Below are positions 8,902 through 17,166 of a stretch of 64,000 nucleotides of DNA, one piece after another (position 1 is the first letter of the stretch; every line of letters begins with the position of its first letter). Origin of the DNA: CAKZQX01 sp034435975 (GTDB taxonomy: Bacteria > Chloroflexota > Chloroflexia > Chloroflexales > Chloroflexaceae); contig DAOTWD010000043.1 of the NCBI GenBank assembly GCA_034435975.1, forward strand, positions 1-64,000, written 5' to 3'. Made by a program: the position numbers and the translations under genes. A model generated the notes under the pieces. The model made no database searches and had not been told where the DNA came from. It saw nothing but the letters and a program-made list of their open reading frames with translations.

Positions 8902-9615
8902 ATGGTTCAGAATCGAGAACCGGTGATGGTTGTGGTTGGGGCATCGCGGGGAATCGGGAGGGCGACAGCGCTGGCGTTAGCGAGTAGTGGCAATCGGCTA
9001 TTTCTGGCGGCACGCTCGACCGCCGATCTCGAGCGGGTTACTACTCTTGCTCAGGGGTTGGGAGCTAGCGTGACGCCAATCGCATGCGATGTTACCAGCG
9101 AGGCGCAAGTACATCACTTGCTAGAACGTGCCGCCAGTGCCACCGGGCAGATCGATGTGCTGGTGAACAGTGCCGGTACGTGCATCGTTGCGCCTTGTGA
9201 GGAGTTGACGCTGGCCGATTGGGAGTGGACACTCCAGGTCGGATTGACAGGCACATTTTTGACCTGCAAGCATGCACTTGCGCATATGTCCGCCGGGGCA
9301 CTGATCGTCAATGTGGCCTCGGTTGCTTCCCGCCAGGCCTTCCCAACCTGGTCGGCGTATACCGCGGCCAAGTATGGCGTACTGGGCTTCTCGAACGCGC
9401 TACGTGAGGAGGTTCGACCACGCGGCATCCGGGTCACGGTAGTGCTGCCGGCTGCCACCGATACGGCGCTCTGGAATGCGATTCCGGGGACGTGGAATCG
9501 GGCCAATATGCTCCAACCTGAAGACGTGGCACAGGCTATCGCCGCTTTGATAGCCCAACCTGCGCATGTGATGACCGAGGAACTTGTGATTGGGCATGTG
9601 ATTGGGCGTTTGTAG
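8902..9615 (+). CDS. Short-chain dehydrogenase/reductase, possible sepiapterin reductase
   Basis: The 237-residue product is a classical SDR. It has an NAD(P) fold with GASRGIG near residues 13-19, an NSAG motif near 89, the catalytic Ser in VNVASVAS, and YTAAKYG with Tyr and Lys four apart. After GTP cyclohydrolase I and a PTPS-like protein, an SDR is the expected third enzyme of tetrahydrobiopterin synthesis (sepiapterin reductase). That function is inferred from context only, because SDR substrate cannot be read from sequence. The start follows a GGTGAG site. The 259 bases before it hold no supportable gene. Confidence 0.85.
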   Translation: MVQNREPVMVVVGASRGIGRATALALASSGNRLFLAARSTADLERVTTLAQGLGASVTPIACDVTSEAQVHHLLERAASATGQIDVLVNSAGTCIVAPCEELTLADWEWTLQVGLTGTFLTCKHALAHMSAGALIVNVASVASRQAFPTWSAYTAAKYGVLGFSNALREEVRPRGIRVTVVLPAATDTALWNAIPGTWNRANMLQPEDVAQAIAALIAQPAHVMTEELVIGHVIGRL

Positions 9616-9981
9616 GCATTTGCACATATAGCAAGTCTCCATGCATGAACGGACGTCGCGGCTGAAACTTGAAAAGCGCTCCATCCTGGCTGTAACTGGC
9701 ATTCCAATAAAGGTTATTCCGATTTGTTTTATCGTGTTACGCTTTATCTCTTTCGGACGCGATGAACGCAATCGGAGACTCACTCTATACTGATGTAACG
9801 TTTGTCCTCGTTCCGATGGGGGAGTGGGGAAATTCTGGCCCCGCCTGGTGGTTCTTGAAGTTGCGGGGGCCTGCGGCCCCCGCAACCCCTGCAGACGACC
9901 GTTCCTCAGAACGGGTACCGCTGATCAATCGAAAGAACCTTTAACATACAAGGGAGATAAATTGCTATAAAGGGAGAATGT
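9616..9981. other. Gene-free interval with GC-rich repeat
   Basis: The interval between the SDR and methyltransferase genes contains a family B repeat (9861-9914) and no credible gene. A GATTGCTATA-like string (9961-9970, ATTGCTATAA) just before the next gene echoes the end of family C repeats. Confidence 0.5.
9861..9914 (+). repeat. Family B dispersed repeat, copy 2, with perfect palindrome
   Basis: An 11-bp perfect stem (TTGCGGGGGCC / GGCCCCCGCAA, loop TGC) at 9861-9885 is followed by CCCTGC and a second small palindrome, CCGTTC-CTCA-GAACGG, at 9899-9914. It is the most regular of the four copies seen. Confidence 0.65.
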
Positions 9982-10818
9982 ATGAAGACCACGCTGACCA
10001 GGCGTATCCAGATGCACTATAATCTGCTGGCACCGTTTTACTATGGGTTGTGGGGCCATCATGTTCATCATGGCTACTGGACGGATGTTGCGGATACGAC
10101 CGATCAGGCGGCGGCTCAGGAGCGGTTGATCGCGGAGTTATACAGCCTGGCCGAACGACCACAGCCAGAGCGCATACTCGATGTGGGTTGCGGGTATGGT
10201 GGCTCATTGCAGTGGTTTGCCCGACATATCGGCGCACAGGGTCTGGGCATTACGCTGAGTCCGGTGCAGCGAATGATCGGTCAGTTCAACTTGCGGCGAT
10301 CCGGGCTGCACAACCGGGTGCAGATCCAGGTAGCCGACGCACAGCAGGTATGGCCGCTATCGGCGCAGAGCGTGGATCTGGTCTGGTGCGTGGAGTGCAC
10401 TGAGCATCTGGTGGATCGGCTGCATTTTGCCCGGCAAGCCTGTCGTGTGTTGCGCCCCGGTGGCACGTTGTGTGTGGCAGCCTGGCTTGCGGGCACCAAC
10501 CCATCGCCTGCGGCAGTGGCGCTACAGCAAGAAGTGGCGCAAGGGATGCTGTGCTATCCCTTTGGTACACTGACGGATTACCAACAATGGTTTGAGAGCG
10601 CTGGCTTGCAGCCGATGCACACGCGCATCATTACACCCCATGTGACCCGCACCTGGGACATCTGCATTGCATTGCGTGATCAACCGCTGTTGCGCCACGT
10701 TGCCTCTCTTTTGGGACGTGATGTCCAGGCCTTTACAAACTCGTTCACCGCCCTGCGGCAAGCATATGCAGAAGGGGCGATGGAGTATGGGTTGCTGGTT
10801 GCGCGAAAGGAGGCCTGA
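9982..10818 (+). CDS. SAM-dependent methyltransferase, gamma-tocopherol methyltransferase-like
   Basis: The 278-residue product has a class I methyltransferase core: motif I ILDVGCGYGGS (about residues 65-75), an acidic motif near VADAQQ, WCVECTEHL and RVLRPGGTL. The N-terminal segment YYGLWGHHVHHGYW closely resembles the WGxHxHHGY signature of gamma-tocopherol/MPBQ and related small-molecule C- or N-methyltransferases. The substrate is unknown; an isoprenoid quinone, tocopherol-like or pterin acceptor is possible. It reads in the same direction as the pterin genes but 366 bases away, so it probably has its own promoter. The ATG follows AAAGGGAGAATGT. Confidence 0.85.
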   Translation: MKTTLTRRIQMHYNLLAPFYYGLWGHHVHHGYWTDVADTTDQAAAQERLIAELYSLAERPQPERILDVGCGYGGSLQWFARHIGAQGLGITLSPVQRMIGQFNLRRSGLHNRVQIQVADAQQVWPLSAQSVDLVWCVECTEHLVDRLHFARQACRVLRPGGTLCVAAWLAGTNPSPAAVALQQEVAQGMLCYPFGTLTDYQQWFESAGLQPMHTRIITPHVTRTWDICIALRDQPLLRHVASLLGRDVQAFTNSFTALRQAYAEGAMEYGLLVARKEA

Positions 10819-10829
10819 AATACACGACG

Positions 10830-10867
10830 CTCACCTGGTGAGGATGTTATGCGTCTGACCAGGTGAG
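10830..10867 (+). terminator. Hairpin after the methyltransferase gene
   Basis: Ten-base perfect arms CTCACCTGGT and ACCAGGTGAG enclose an 18-base loop, starting 11 bases after the stop codon. There is no T run after it, so termination is only probable. Confidence 0.4.
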
Positions 10868-10893
10868 GTTGTACCCGCTGCTACGAATAAGAA

Positions 10894-10920
10894 ACCGGGT
10901 GGATGCAACATCCGCCCGGT
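10894..10920 (-). terminator. Terminator of groEL
   Basis: A 12-bp stem with one G-T wobble (arms ACCGGGTGGATG and CATCCGCCCGGT, loop CAA) lies 41 bases past the groEL stop. On the minus strand it is followed by TTCTTATT. It may also stop plus-strand transcripts from the methyltransferase gene. Confidence 0.7.
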
Positions 10921-10961
10921 TCCGAAGCCATACTTCCAAAAAACAGGGGATGGGATTGTGA

Positions 10962-12614
10962 CTAGAAATCCATACCGCCGCCCATACCGCCCGGAGGCAT
11001 ATTGCCACCACTACCACCTGACTTTTCCTCAGGCAGATCAGTAATCAACGCTTCGGTGGTCAGTATCATACTGGCAATACTGGACGCGTTCTGCACCGCG
11101 CTGCGCGTCACTTTAGCCGGGTCGATAATACCTTGCTCGACCATACTGCCGAACTGGCCAGTCAACACATTATAGCCAAAGGTCGTATCACCCTTCTCCT
11201 TCTGATGGCGACGCACGGCATCAATAATTACCGCACCATCCTCACCAGCGTTGCGAGCCAGCATACGCAGCGGTTCTTCGAGCGCCCGGCGCAGGATCTG
11301 AATACCAACACGCTCATCATCGTGAGTAACGGCAACATTTTCCAACGCACTAATGGCATTGATCAACGCCACGCCACCACCAGGAACAATACCTTCCTCA
11401 ACCGCCGCCCGCGTTGCACTTAAAGCATCCTCAACGCGATGCTTCTTCTCCTTGAGTTCCGGCTCGGTCGCCGCACCAACCTTGATCACTGCTACACCAC
11501 CAGCCAGCTTCGCCAGGCGTTCCTGCAACTTCTCACGATCAAAGTCACTGGTCGTGGTCTCGATCTGTGAACGAATCTGATCGATACGCGCCCTAATGGC
11601 CCGCTCATCGCCGCGCCCCTCAATAAAGGTCGTATCGTCTTTCGTCGCAATCACCTTGCGGCAGCGGCCCAGATCATCAATTGTAGCACTATCCAGTTTG
11701 CGGCCAACCTCTTCGCTAATAACCGTACCACCCGTCAGAATAGCCATATCCTGAAGCATCGCCTTGCGGCGATCGCCAAAGCCAGGAGCTTTGACAGCCA
11801 GGGCATTGATCGTGCCACGTAGCTTATTGACCACCAGTGTCGCCAGCGCTTCGCCGTCAACATCCTCGGCAATAATCACCAGGTTCTTCGAAACTTGTAA
11901 AACCTTCTCCAGCAGCGGTAAGATCTCTTGAACACTGCTGATCTTCTTATCGGTAATCAGAATATAGGGGTCATCCAGCTCGGCTTCCTGGCGCTCAGTA
12001 TTGGTGACAAAATAGCCGGAGATATAGCCACGGTCAATCTGCATACCCTCGGTGTATTCCTTCTCAAAGGCCACACCTTTGCTCTCTTCAACCGTGATCA
12101 CACCATCCTTGCCAACCTTCTCCATCACCTCGGCAATCAGGTCGCCAATCTCGGTATCGGCCGCGCTGATGCTAGCAACATGGGCAATGTCGGCCCGGTC
12201 ACGCACAGGAGTTGCCGCCGCTCGGATTGCCGCGACGACCGCTTCAGTACCGCGATCCAGACCACGCTTCAGCAACATCGGGTTAGCACCCGCCGCCACC
12301 ACGCGCAGGCCCTCACTCACAATCGCCTGAGCCAGCACGGTTGCTGTCGTTGTACCATCACCTGCCACATCGTTGGTCTTGGTAGCTGCTTCCTTGAGCA
12401 ACTGCGCCCCCATGTTCTCGAATGGGTCTTTCAGCTCAATCTCGCGGGCAACCGTTACCCCGTCATGGGTCACTGTCGGAGCGCCGAACTTCTTATCAAT
12501 CGCCACATTCCGGCCACGTGGCCCCAGCGTGGTCTTGACCGCATCGGCGACCGCATCAACACCCCGCTTGAGCGAGCGGCGCGCCTCTTCGTTAAAGCAT
12601 AACTGCTTTGGCAT
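10962..12614 (-). CDS. groEL: 60 kDa chaperonin GroEL
   Basis: The 550-residue protein is the standard length for Hsp60. It carries the ATP-binding TLGPRGRNV and GDGTTTATVLAQAI segments, the family signature AAVEEGIVPGGGVALI, and a Gly/Met-rich tail ending GGMGGGMDF. It forms the double-ring folding chamber that works with GroES. The start MPKQLCFNEEAR differs from the usual MAKxI but aligns correctly. ATG 12614 follows AGAGGAGGACC. It is the second gene of a groES-groEL operon, 82 bases after groES, under CIRCE control. Confidence 0.98.
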   Translation of the reverse strand: MPKQLCFNEEARRSLKRGVDAVADAVKTTLGPRGRNVAIDKKFGAPTVTHDGVTVAREIELKDPFENMGAQLLKEAATKTNDVAGDGTTTATVLAQAIVSEGLRVVAAGANPMLLKRGLDRGTEAVVAAIRAAATPVRDRADIAHVASISAADTEIGDLIAEVMEKVGKDGVITVEESKGVAFEKEYTEGMQIDRGYISGYFVTNTERQEAELDDPYILITDKKISSVQEILPLLEKVLQVSKNLVIIAEDVDGEALATLVVNKLRGTINALAVKAPGFGDRRKAMLQDMAILTGGTVISEEVGRKLDSATIDDLGRCRKVIATKDDTTFIEGRGDERAIRARIDQIRSQIETTTSDFDREKLQERLAKLAGGVAVIKVGAATEPELKEKKHRVEDALSATRAAVEEGIVPGGGVALINAISALENVAVTHDDERVGIQILRRALEEPLRMLARNAGEDGAVIIDAVRRHQKEKGDTTFGYNVLTGQFGSMVEQGIIDPAKVTRSAVQNASSIASMILTTEALITDLPEEKSGGSGGNMPPGGMGGGMDF

Positions 12615-12696
12615 ATGTTTCAGGTCCTCCTCTTGACAAGTTCAGCACACAATGTAAGCGCTATAGAACTGCTCATACGATGTTGACTAAGCGTCT

Positions 12697-13002
12697 TTAG
12701 CCTTGAATAATACCCAGGATATCCTTTTCAGCGAGGATCAGATACTCAACATCGTCGATCTTAAATTCCGTGCCACTATACTTTGCGAACAAGACACGGT
12801 CGCCAACCTTTACATTCATGGGTACCAGCTTGCCGCTGTCATCCCGGCGACCTTCGCCAACAGCCAGCACCTGACCTTCTTGCGGGCGCTCTTTGGTAGC
12901 AGTGTCGGGGAGAAAGATCCCTCCCTTCGTCTTCTCTTCACGCTCCGCTGGTTTGACCACCACCCGGTCTCCTAGAGGACGAACGCGGAAGTCTCCTGAC
13001 AT
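12697..13002 (-). CDS. groES: 10 kDa co-chaperonin GroES
   Basis: The 101-residue GroES starts MSGDFRVRPLGDRVVVKP and has a mobile loop (EEKTKGGIFLPDTATKE) and the conserved VGDRVLFAKYSGTEF. It caps the GroEL ring. I chose ATG 13002 because AAGGAGGTATAAGCTT precedes it at ideal spacing. The frame is open 26 codons further upstream, but that stretch is leader. Transcription starts from the promoter at 13104-13132, next to two CIRCE operators. Confidence 0.98.
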   Translation of the reverse strand: MSGDFRVRPLGDRVVVKPAEREEKTKGGIFLPDTATKERPQEGQVLAVGEGRRDDSGKLVPMNVKVGDRVLFAKYSGTEFKIDDVEYLILAEKDILGIIQG

Positions 13003-13103
13003 AAGCTTATACCTCCTTGGTACACAACACTCGCATTGTTTGATGGATAACAGTAGCTGTTCAGGGTTTAGCACTCTCAACTGAAGACTGCTAACCTTTC
13101 ACT

Positions 13104-13132
13104 ATCTTACCGAATGACCGGCGATTTGTCAA
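13104..13132 (-). promoter_or_regulatory. groESL promoter (TTGACA-17-TAAGAT)
   Basis: On the minus strand TTGACA (13127-13132) and TAAGAT (13104-13109) are exactly 17 bases apart, a near-consensus vegetative sigma promoter. A CIRCE box begins 7 bases upstream of the -35 box, so bound HrcA would sit against the polymerase from upstream. Confidence 0.8.
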
Positions 13133-13139
13133 GAGGATT

Positions 13140-13166
13140 TTAGCACTCTTTCAATAAGAGTGCCAG
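13140..13166. promoter_or_regulatory. CIRCE operator 1 (HrcA site)
   Basis: TTAGCACTC, nine bases, then GAGTGCCAG matches the CIRCE consensus TTAGCACTC-N9-GAGTGCTAA except for the last two positions. HrcA, the heat-shock repressor, is the known ligand; its gene is not in this window. Confidence 0.88.
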
Positions 13167-13217
13167 TTACCATTAACCCAGAGGAGGTATCGCTGAAGAT
13201 GAAGGCGACGTAACATT

Positions 13218-13244
13218 TTAGCACTCTTTCAATAAGAGTGCCAG
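13218..13244. promoter_or_regulatory. CIRCE operator 2 (HrcA site)
   Basis: The 27-base site is identical to operator 1, 78 bases further upstream of groES. The four bases before it and part of the sequence after it also match, so the pair arose by duplication of a segment of about 45 bases. It also lies upstream of no other minus-strand gene start. Confidence 0.85.
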
Positions 13245-13372
13245 TGGCTACTAACACAGTGGACTGATGCAGCGCAGCCCATGGCGAACACGAGTACCGC
13301 AGACACATATAGCCCGTCTATCGTGCATCTGCTATGCTTACGCCATACCAGGGAACTATCATTCGGAGCACA

Positions 13373-13954
13373 TCACTCTGGCAGCACAAAACACGCACGG
13401 CAACGGGCCTCGTACAAATCCTGGCCACCTACGACGAGCGTCGGCGCACTGGCCGGCGCGGGTTGCCCGTTGATCAACCGTTGTGAGCGGGTAGCATACG
13501 CCCCACAGCGCACACAGATGGCGTAGAGCTTATCGACCTGTTCAGCTACACTCATCAGCGCCGCCATTGCGGGGAAAGGCTCGGCACGGAAGTTCTGGTC
13601 AAGCCCCGCTACCAGCACCCGCACCCCTCGATCCGCCAGTTCCTGGCACGTGCTGACAATTTGCTCCGGTGTGTCTTCCAAAAAATGGAGTTCATCAATG
13701 GCGATCACCTGCACACCCGCAAGATACGGTGCTATCTCACGGATCGAGGTGATCGGATGAGCTGCTTGCCGGGTGCCTGCATGACTGGCAACGTGACTCA
13801 GGCTATAGCGGGTATCCATACGCGGGGTAAAGATGTGAAAAGGCTGCCGCGCAATCTGCACCTGGCGGATACGCCGGATTAACTCTTCAGTTTTGCCGCT
13901 GAACATACAACCACAGATGACCTCAATGCGCCCGGCAGTGCATAGTCGTGTCAT
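13373..13954 (-). CDS. tdk: Thymidine kinase
   Basis: This 193-residue type II thymidine kinase phosphorylates thymidine in the salvage pathway. It has the P-loop GCMFSGKTEEL (residues 15-25), the Walker B-like VIAIDELHFLED, the AGLDQNFRAEPF lasso region, and two zinc-binding pairs, CVRCG and CRACF. The size is normal for bacterial Tdk. It ends a minus-strand run purK-purE-rfbB-tdk, 33 bases after rfbB, so it may be co-transcribed. The ribosome binding site is weak. Confidence 0.96.
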   Translation of the reverse strand: MTRLCTAGRIEVICGCMFSGKTEELIRRIRQVQIARQPFHIFTPRMDTRYSLSHVASHAGTRQAAHPITSIREIAPYLAGVQVIAIDELHFLEDTPEQIVSTCQELADRGVRVLVAGLDQNFRAEPFPAMAALMSVAEQVDKLYAICVRCGAYATRSQRLINGQPAPASAPTLVVGGQDLYEARCRACFVLPE

Positions 13955-13987
13955 ACATTACGCTTTCTCAGAGGGTGCGAACAGAAT

Positions 13988-15001
13988 CTAAACGCGCTCA
14001 ACATATTGACGCCGATAATAATCCAGATATTCACCGGACTTCAGGGGCCGCCACCACTGTGGATTATCCACATACCAGCGCACCGTTTGCTCGAGCGCCG
14101 CGTCAAAGGTATACCGGCTAACCCAACCCAGCGCACGGAGTTTGCTGCAATCCAGTGCATACCGTCGATCATGGCCAGCGCGGTCAGAGACGTGCTGGAG
14201 CAACGTATGCGGCTTCCCCAGAATATCCAACAATTTGCGCGCCATATCAATATTACGTGTCTCAACCTCAGTGCCAACATTGTAGGCCTCACCGATCTGC
14301 CCCTGGTGCAGCACAACATCAATCGCCTCGCAGTGATCGCGGACATACTGATAATCCCGCACCTGCAAGCCATCACCATAGATCGGGAGTGGCTGATTGT
14401 CAATCGCATTGGTGACAAACAGCGATACCGCTTTCTCCGGGTACTGAAAGGGGCCAATATTATTGGAGCCACGTGTTACCGTTGTTGGCACATGATAGGT
14501 GATGTGGTAGGCATACACCAGATGCTCGGCTCCCGCTTTGCTAGCAGCATAGGGGCTGCGTGGCAGCATCGGGTCGGTTTCACGGCTGCGCTGACCCTCC
14601 GGAATATGCCCGTATACCTCGTCGGTGCTGACCTGATGATACCGCTCAAGCTTGAAATCACGTGCAGCCTCGAGCAAGACATACGTCCCACGAACATCAG
14701 TTTCGATAAACGTATCAGGATCGAAGATCGAGCGATCTACATGGGTTTCAGCCGCAAAATTCACGATTGTATCAATATGAAAGGTACGAATCGTATCGCG
14801 AACCAACGCTGCATCACAAATATCACCACGCACGAAATGGTAATGTGGATGTGCGGCCACTCGATCCAGGTTTTCCAGACGGCCGGCATACGTCAGCTTA
14901 TCATAGACAATCAGATGATAGTCAGCATATCGTTCGAGCATATAGGCTACAAAGTTGGAACCAATAAAACCGGCTCCGCCGGTCACGAGCACGTTGCGCA
15001 T
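13988..15001 (-). CDS. rfbB: dTDP-glucose 4,6-dehydratase
   Basis: The 337-residue enzyme is an extended SDR that makes dTDP-4-keto-6-deoxyglucose for rhamnose and other deoxysugars. It shows the NAD motif GGAGFIGSNF (residues 8-17), the YDKLTYAGRLENL segment typical of RmlB, active-site TDEVYGHIP, and YAASKAGAEHLV with catalytic Tyr and Lys. I chose ATG 15001 because CCTGGAGGCGTT precedes it; the open frame upstream is antisense noise over purE. The other rml genes are not in the window. The stop of purE lies only 19 bases upstream. Confidence 0.95.
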   Translation of the reverse strand: MRNVLVTGGAGFIGSNFVAYMLERYADYHLIVYDKLTYAGRLENLDRVAAHPHYHFVRGDICDAALVRDTIRTFHIDTIVNFAAETHVDRSIFDPDTFIETDVRGTYVLLEAARDFKLERYHQVSTDEVYGHIPEGQRSRETDPMLPRSPYAASKAGAEHLVYAYHITYHVPTTVTRGSNNIGPFQYPEKAVSLFVTNAIDNQPLPIYGDGLQVRDYQYVRDHCEAIDVVLHQGQIGEAYNVGTEVETRNIDMARKLLDILGKPHTLLQHVSDRAGHDRRYALDCSKLRALGWVSRYTFDAALEQTVRWYVDNPQWWRPLKSGEYLDYYRRQYVERV

Positions 15002-15020
15002 AACGCCTCCAGGTTTCGTA

Positions 15021-15515
15021 TTATACAGACGGTGGAGATAGACGATCATTTTTTGCCCGCGATTGCTCGGCCAGTGTCGCCTTATAGACCAGCAGTTGAG
15101 CCTGCAGGGCCTCATCGCTGGTCGCCAGGATCTGAATTGCCAGTAACCCGGCGTTACGCCCCCCGCCAATTGCCACCGTCGCCACCGGCACCCCGGCCGG
15201 CATCTGCACAATCGAGAGCAGCGAGTCAAGTCCTTGTAAGGCTTTACTCTGCACCGGCACACCAATTACCGGTAGCGGAGTATGGGCCGCCACCATGCCG
15301 GGCAGGTGCGCCGCACCGCCTGCACCAGCAATAATCACGCGCAACCCACGAGTGTGAGCAGTGCGTGCATAGTCGGCCATATCCTGCGGTGTACGATGCG
15401 CCGAGACCACCCGCGCTTCGTAGGATACACCAAACTCCTGGCAAACATCAATCGCGGCCTGCAGTGTGGGCAGGTCACTATCACTGCCCATAATAATTCC
15501 AATCAGTGCCGTCAT
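15021..15515 (-). CDS. purE: N5-carboxyaminoimidazole ribonucleotide mutase
   Basis: The 164-residue PurE is the normal size for class I. It has GIIMGSDSDLPTL at the N terminus, SAHRTPQDM, and the substrate loop GAGGAAHLPGMVA. It converts N5-CAIR to CAIR in purine synthesis. PurK, which supplies N5-CAIR, is encoded 180 bases upstream on the same strand, the usual partnership. Between the two genes is non-coding sequence with no clear feature. LarB at 31196 belongs to the same fold family but does a different job. Confidence 0.96.
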   Translation of the reverse strand: MTALIGIIMGSDSDLPTLQAAIDVCQEFGVSYEARVVSAHRTPQDMADYARTAHTRGLRVIIAGAGGAAHLPGMVAAHTPLPVIGVPVQSKALQGLDSLLSIVQMPAGVPVATVAIGGGRNAGLLAIQILATSDEALQAQLLVYKATLAEQSRAKNDRLSPPSV

Positions 15516-15695
15516 TTTTTCTCACTGAGCATACATAATACCGACGTATGAACTTTGAACATGTCACCCGGTCACGCACAGTCTGGCATTCCGGATCGAG
15601 CCAGATTAGTGCTGCTACGGCAAGAATGTCCCCTCCGGAGAGACCGGCTACGAGTGATCTGATTGCAACGTATGCGTATCCGGTATATGCATGGG

Positions 15696-16826
15696 CTAAA
15701 GTTCCACCTGATCGGCAGCCTGGCGGGCAAGCACTTCGGCTTCCGCCAGGCTGGTAGCCAGGACGGTGACGTGGCCCATCTTACGTCCCACCCGTACCTC
15801 ACGCTTGCCATACAGATGGACGTGCGCCCCGTCCACTGCCAGTGCTGCCCGAATGCCTTGAGGATGAGCCGGGCCATTGCGTTGACCGAGCAGGTTGACC
15901 ATCACCACGGCCGGCGCTCGCAACCTGGTCGCTCCCAGCGGCCACCCCAGCACCGCTCGTAGATGATTCTCGAACTGCGATGTCACACACCCTTCAATCG
16001 TATAGTGACCAGAGTTGTGCGGACGTGGAGCCATCTCGTTGTAAAGCACTGTTCCATCTGCCAGTACAAATAGTTCGACGCCAAAGATACCCACGCCATT
16101 AACCGCCTGCACCGCTTGCTGTGCCAGCACCACCGCGTGTGCAGCTACAGCCGGTGCTACCGGCGCGGGTGCCCGTACCATATGACAGATGTGGTTCTGC
16201 TGAACTGTCTCGACTACTGGATAGGCCTGCATCGCACCATCACGCCCACGCAGGATCATAACCGCCAGCTCGTGCATAAATGGCACAAACGCCTCCACCA
16301 GCAACTGGCGACCACCATAGGTCAGCCGTTCCCAGGCAGGAACAACGTCAACTCCTGTTCGCAGCGTGGCATTGCCATACCCGTCATAGCCTTCGCGGCG
16401 CGCCTTGAGGATCAGTGGCCAGCCATAATCATGAGCTGCACGCAGCACATCGTCCGGCGTCGCTACCGCACGAAATGGCGGAAGTGCCAACCCTGCTGCG
16501 GCAATACGTTGTTTCTGCAGGAGCTTATCTTGAATAACCGCCAGGGTTGCTGATGAAGGATAAACCTCCAACCCTCGCGCTTCTAACTGCTGCAACACAG
16601 AAGCATCGACAAACTCATTTTCGAGCGTCACCAGATCACATTGCACGGCAAAAGACTCGAGGGCAGCCGCATCAGTCCAGGCCCCCACTACCTCACGCTG
16701 TGTACGGCGACCTGCCGGGCTGTCGGGACTGCGTTCAAAGATCACCGTTTCCACACCCAGCGTAATCGCCGCCTGCGTCAACATTTGCGCCAGTTGTCCG
16801 CCACCCAGAATACCTAGCTGTATCAT
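15696..16826 (-). CDS. purK: N5-carboxyaminoimidazole ribonucleotide synthase
   Basis: The 376-residue ATP-grasp enzyme carboxylates AIR with bicarbonate and ATP. It begins with GILGGGQLAQML, shows the ATP-grasp segments LILKARREGYDGYGN and LFVLADGTVLYNEMAPRPHNSGHYTIEGC, and ends with the KREVRVGRKMGHVTV domain typical of PurK. No good ribosome binding site precedes ATG 16826. The start lies only 58 bases from the divergent small membrane gene's promoter region, so the two genes may share a control region. Confidence 0.96.
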   Translation of the reverse strand: MIQLGILGGGQLAQMLTQAAITLGVETVIFERSPDSPAGRRTQREVVGAWTDAAALESFAVQCDLVTLENEFVDASVLQQLEARGLEVYPSSATLAVIQDKLLQKQRIAAAGLALPPFRAVATPDDVLRAAHDYGWPLILKARREGYDGYGNATLRTGVDVVPAWERLTYGGRQLLVEAFVPFMHELAVMILRGRDGAMQAYPVVETVQQNHICHMVRAPAPVAPAVAAHAVVLAQQAVQAVNGVGIFGVELFVLADGTVLYNEMAPRPHNSGHYTIEGCVTSQFENHLRAVLGWPLGATRLRAPAVVMVNLLGQRNGPAHPQGIRAALAVDGAHVHLYGKREVRVGRKMGHVTVLATSLAEAEVLARQAADQVEL

Positions 16827-16870
16827 ACTGATATGATAGCCGCATATGCCAGTGCATGCAAGCGTGAGCG

Positions 16871-16879
16871 TGGTATAAT
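16871..16879 (+). promoter_or_regulatory. Extended -10 promoter for the small membrane protein and WYL genes
   Basis: TGGTATAAT is a perfect extended -10 box (TGnTATAAT), 63 bases before ATG 16942. I see no good -35 box, which is common for extended -10 promoters. Confidence 0.45.
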
Positions 16880-16941
16880 GTCAGATGAATATTCTTATGC
16901 AGTCGCTACACAGATTTCGTAACCAGGAGAGGATAGGTCAG

Positions 16942-17163
16942 ATGCCAGCCCAGTCACGCAGTGAGCGCCGCCGCCAGGCGCTGCATGCACAACGCTCGCC
17001 ACAACGTTCACAACTACGGCGAACCGGTCGTACTGCTATGCCAGCTCCGAAACCCGTAGATTTTTCGCAGGATTATGCCTACGTTCGGCGCGATTTGATC
17101 CGCATCGCACTGTGGAGTACGCTTCTCTTTGCCGGTATGATTGCCATGTATTTTATTCTGTGA
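16942..17163 (+). CDS. Small basic protein with C-terminal membrane anchor
   Basis: The 73-residue product has an Arg/Gln-rich N-terminal 30 residues (MPAQSRSERRRQALHAQR) and one hydrophobic span at about residues 52-72 that ends the protein. It would be a tail-anchored or signal-anchor membrane protein with a basic cytosolic part that could contact nucleic acid or phospholipid. I recognise no family. I chose ATG 16942 because AGGAGAGGATAGGTCAG precedes it, rather than the open frame from 16885. The WYL regulator starts 3 bases after its stop, so the two are translationally linked. Confidence 0.65.
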   Translation: MPAQSRSERRRQALHAQRSPQRSQLRRTGRTAMPAPKPVDFSQDYAYVRRDLIRIALWSTLLFAGMIAMYFIL

Positions 17164-17166
17164 GGA

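Noticed and set aside
8667..8903. Minus-strand frame of 78 codons between folE and the SDR gene
   Set aside because: Composition is protein-like, but there is no binding site, it overlaps the SDR start, and I recognise no family.
14006..15334. Plus-strand open frame of 442 codons
   Set aside because: It is entirely antisense to rfbB and purE, whose products are certain.
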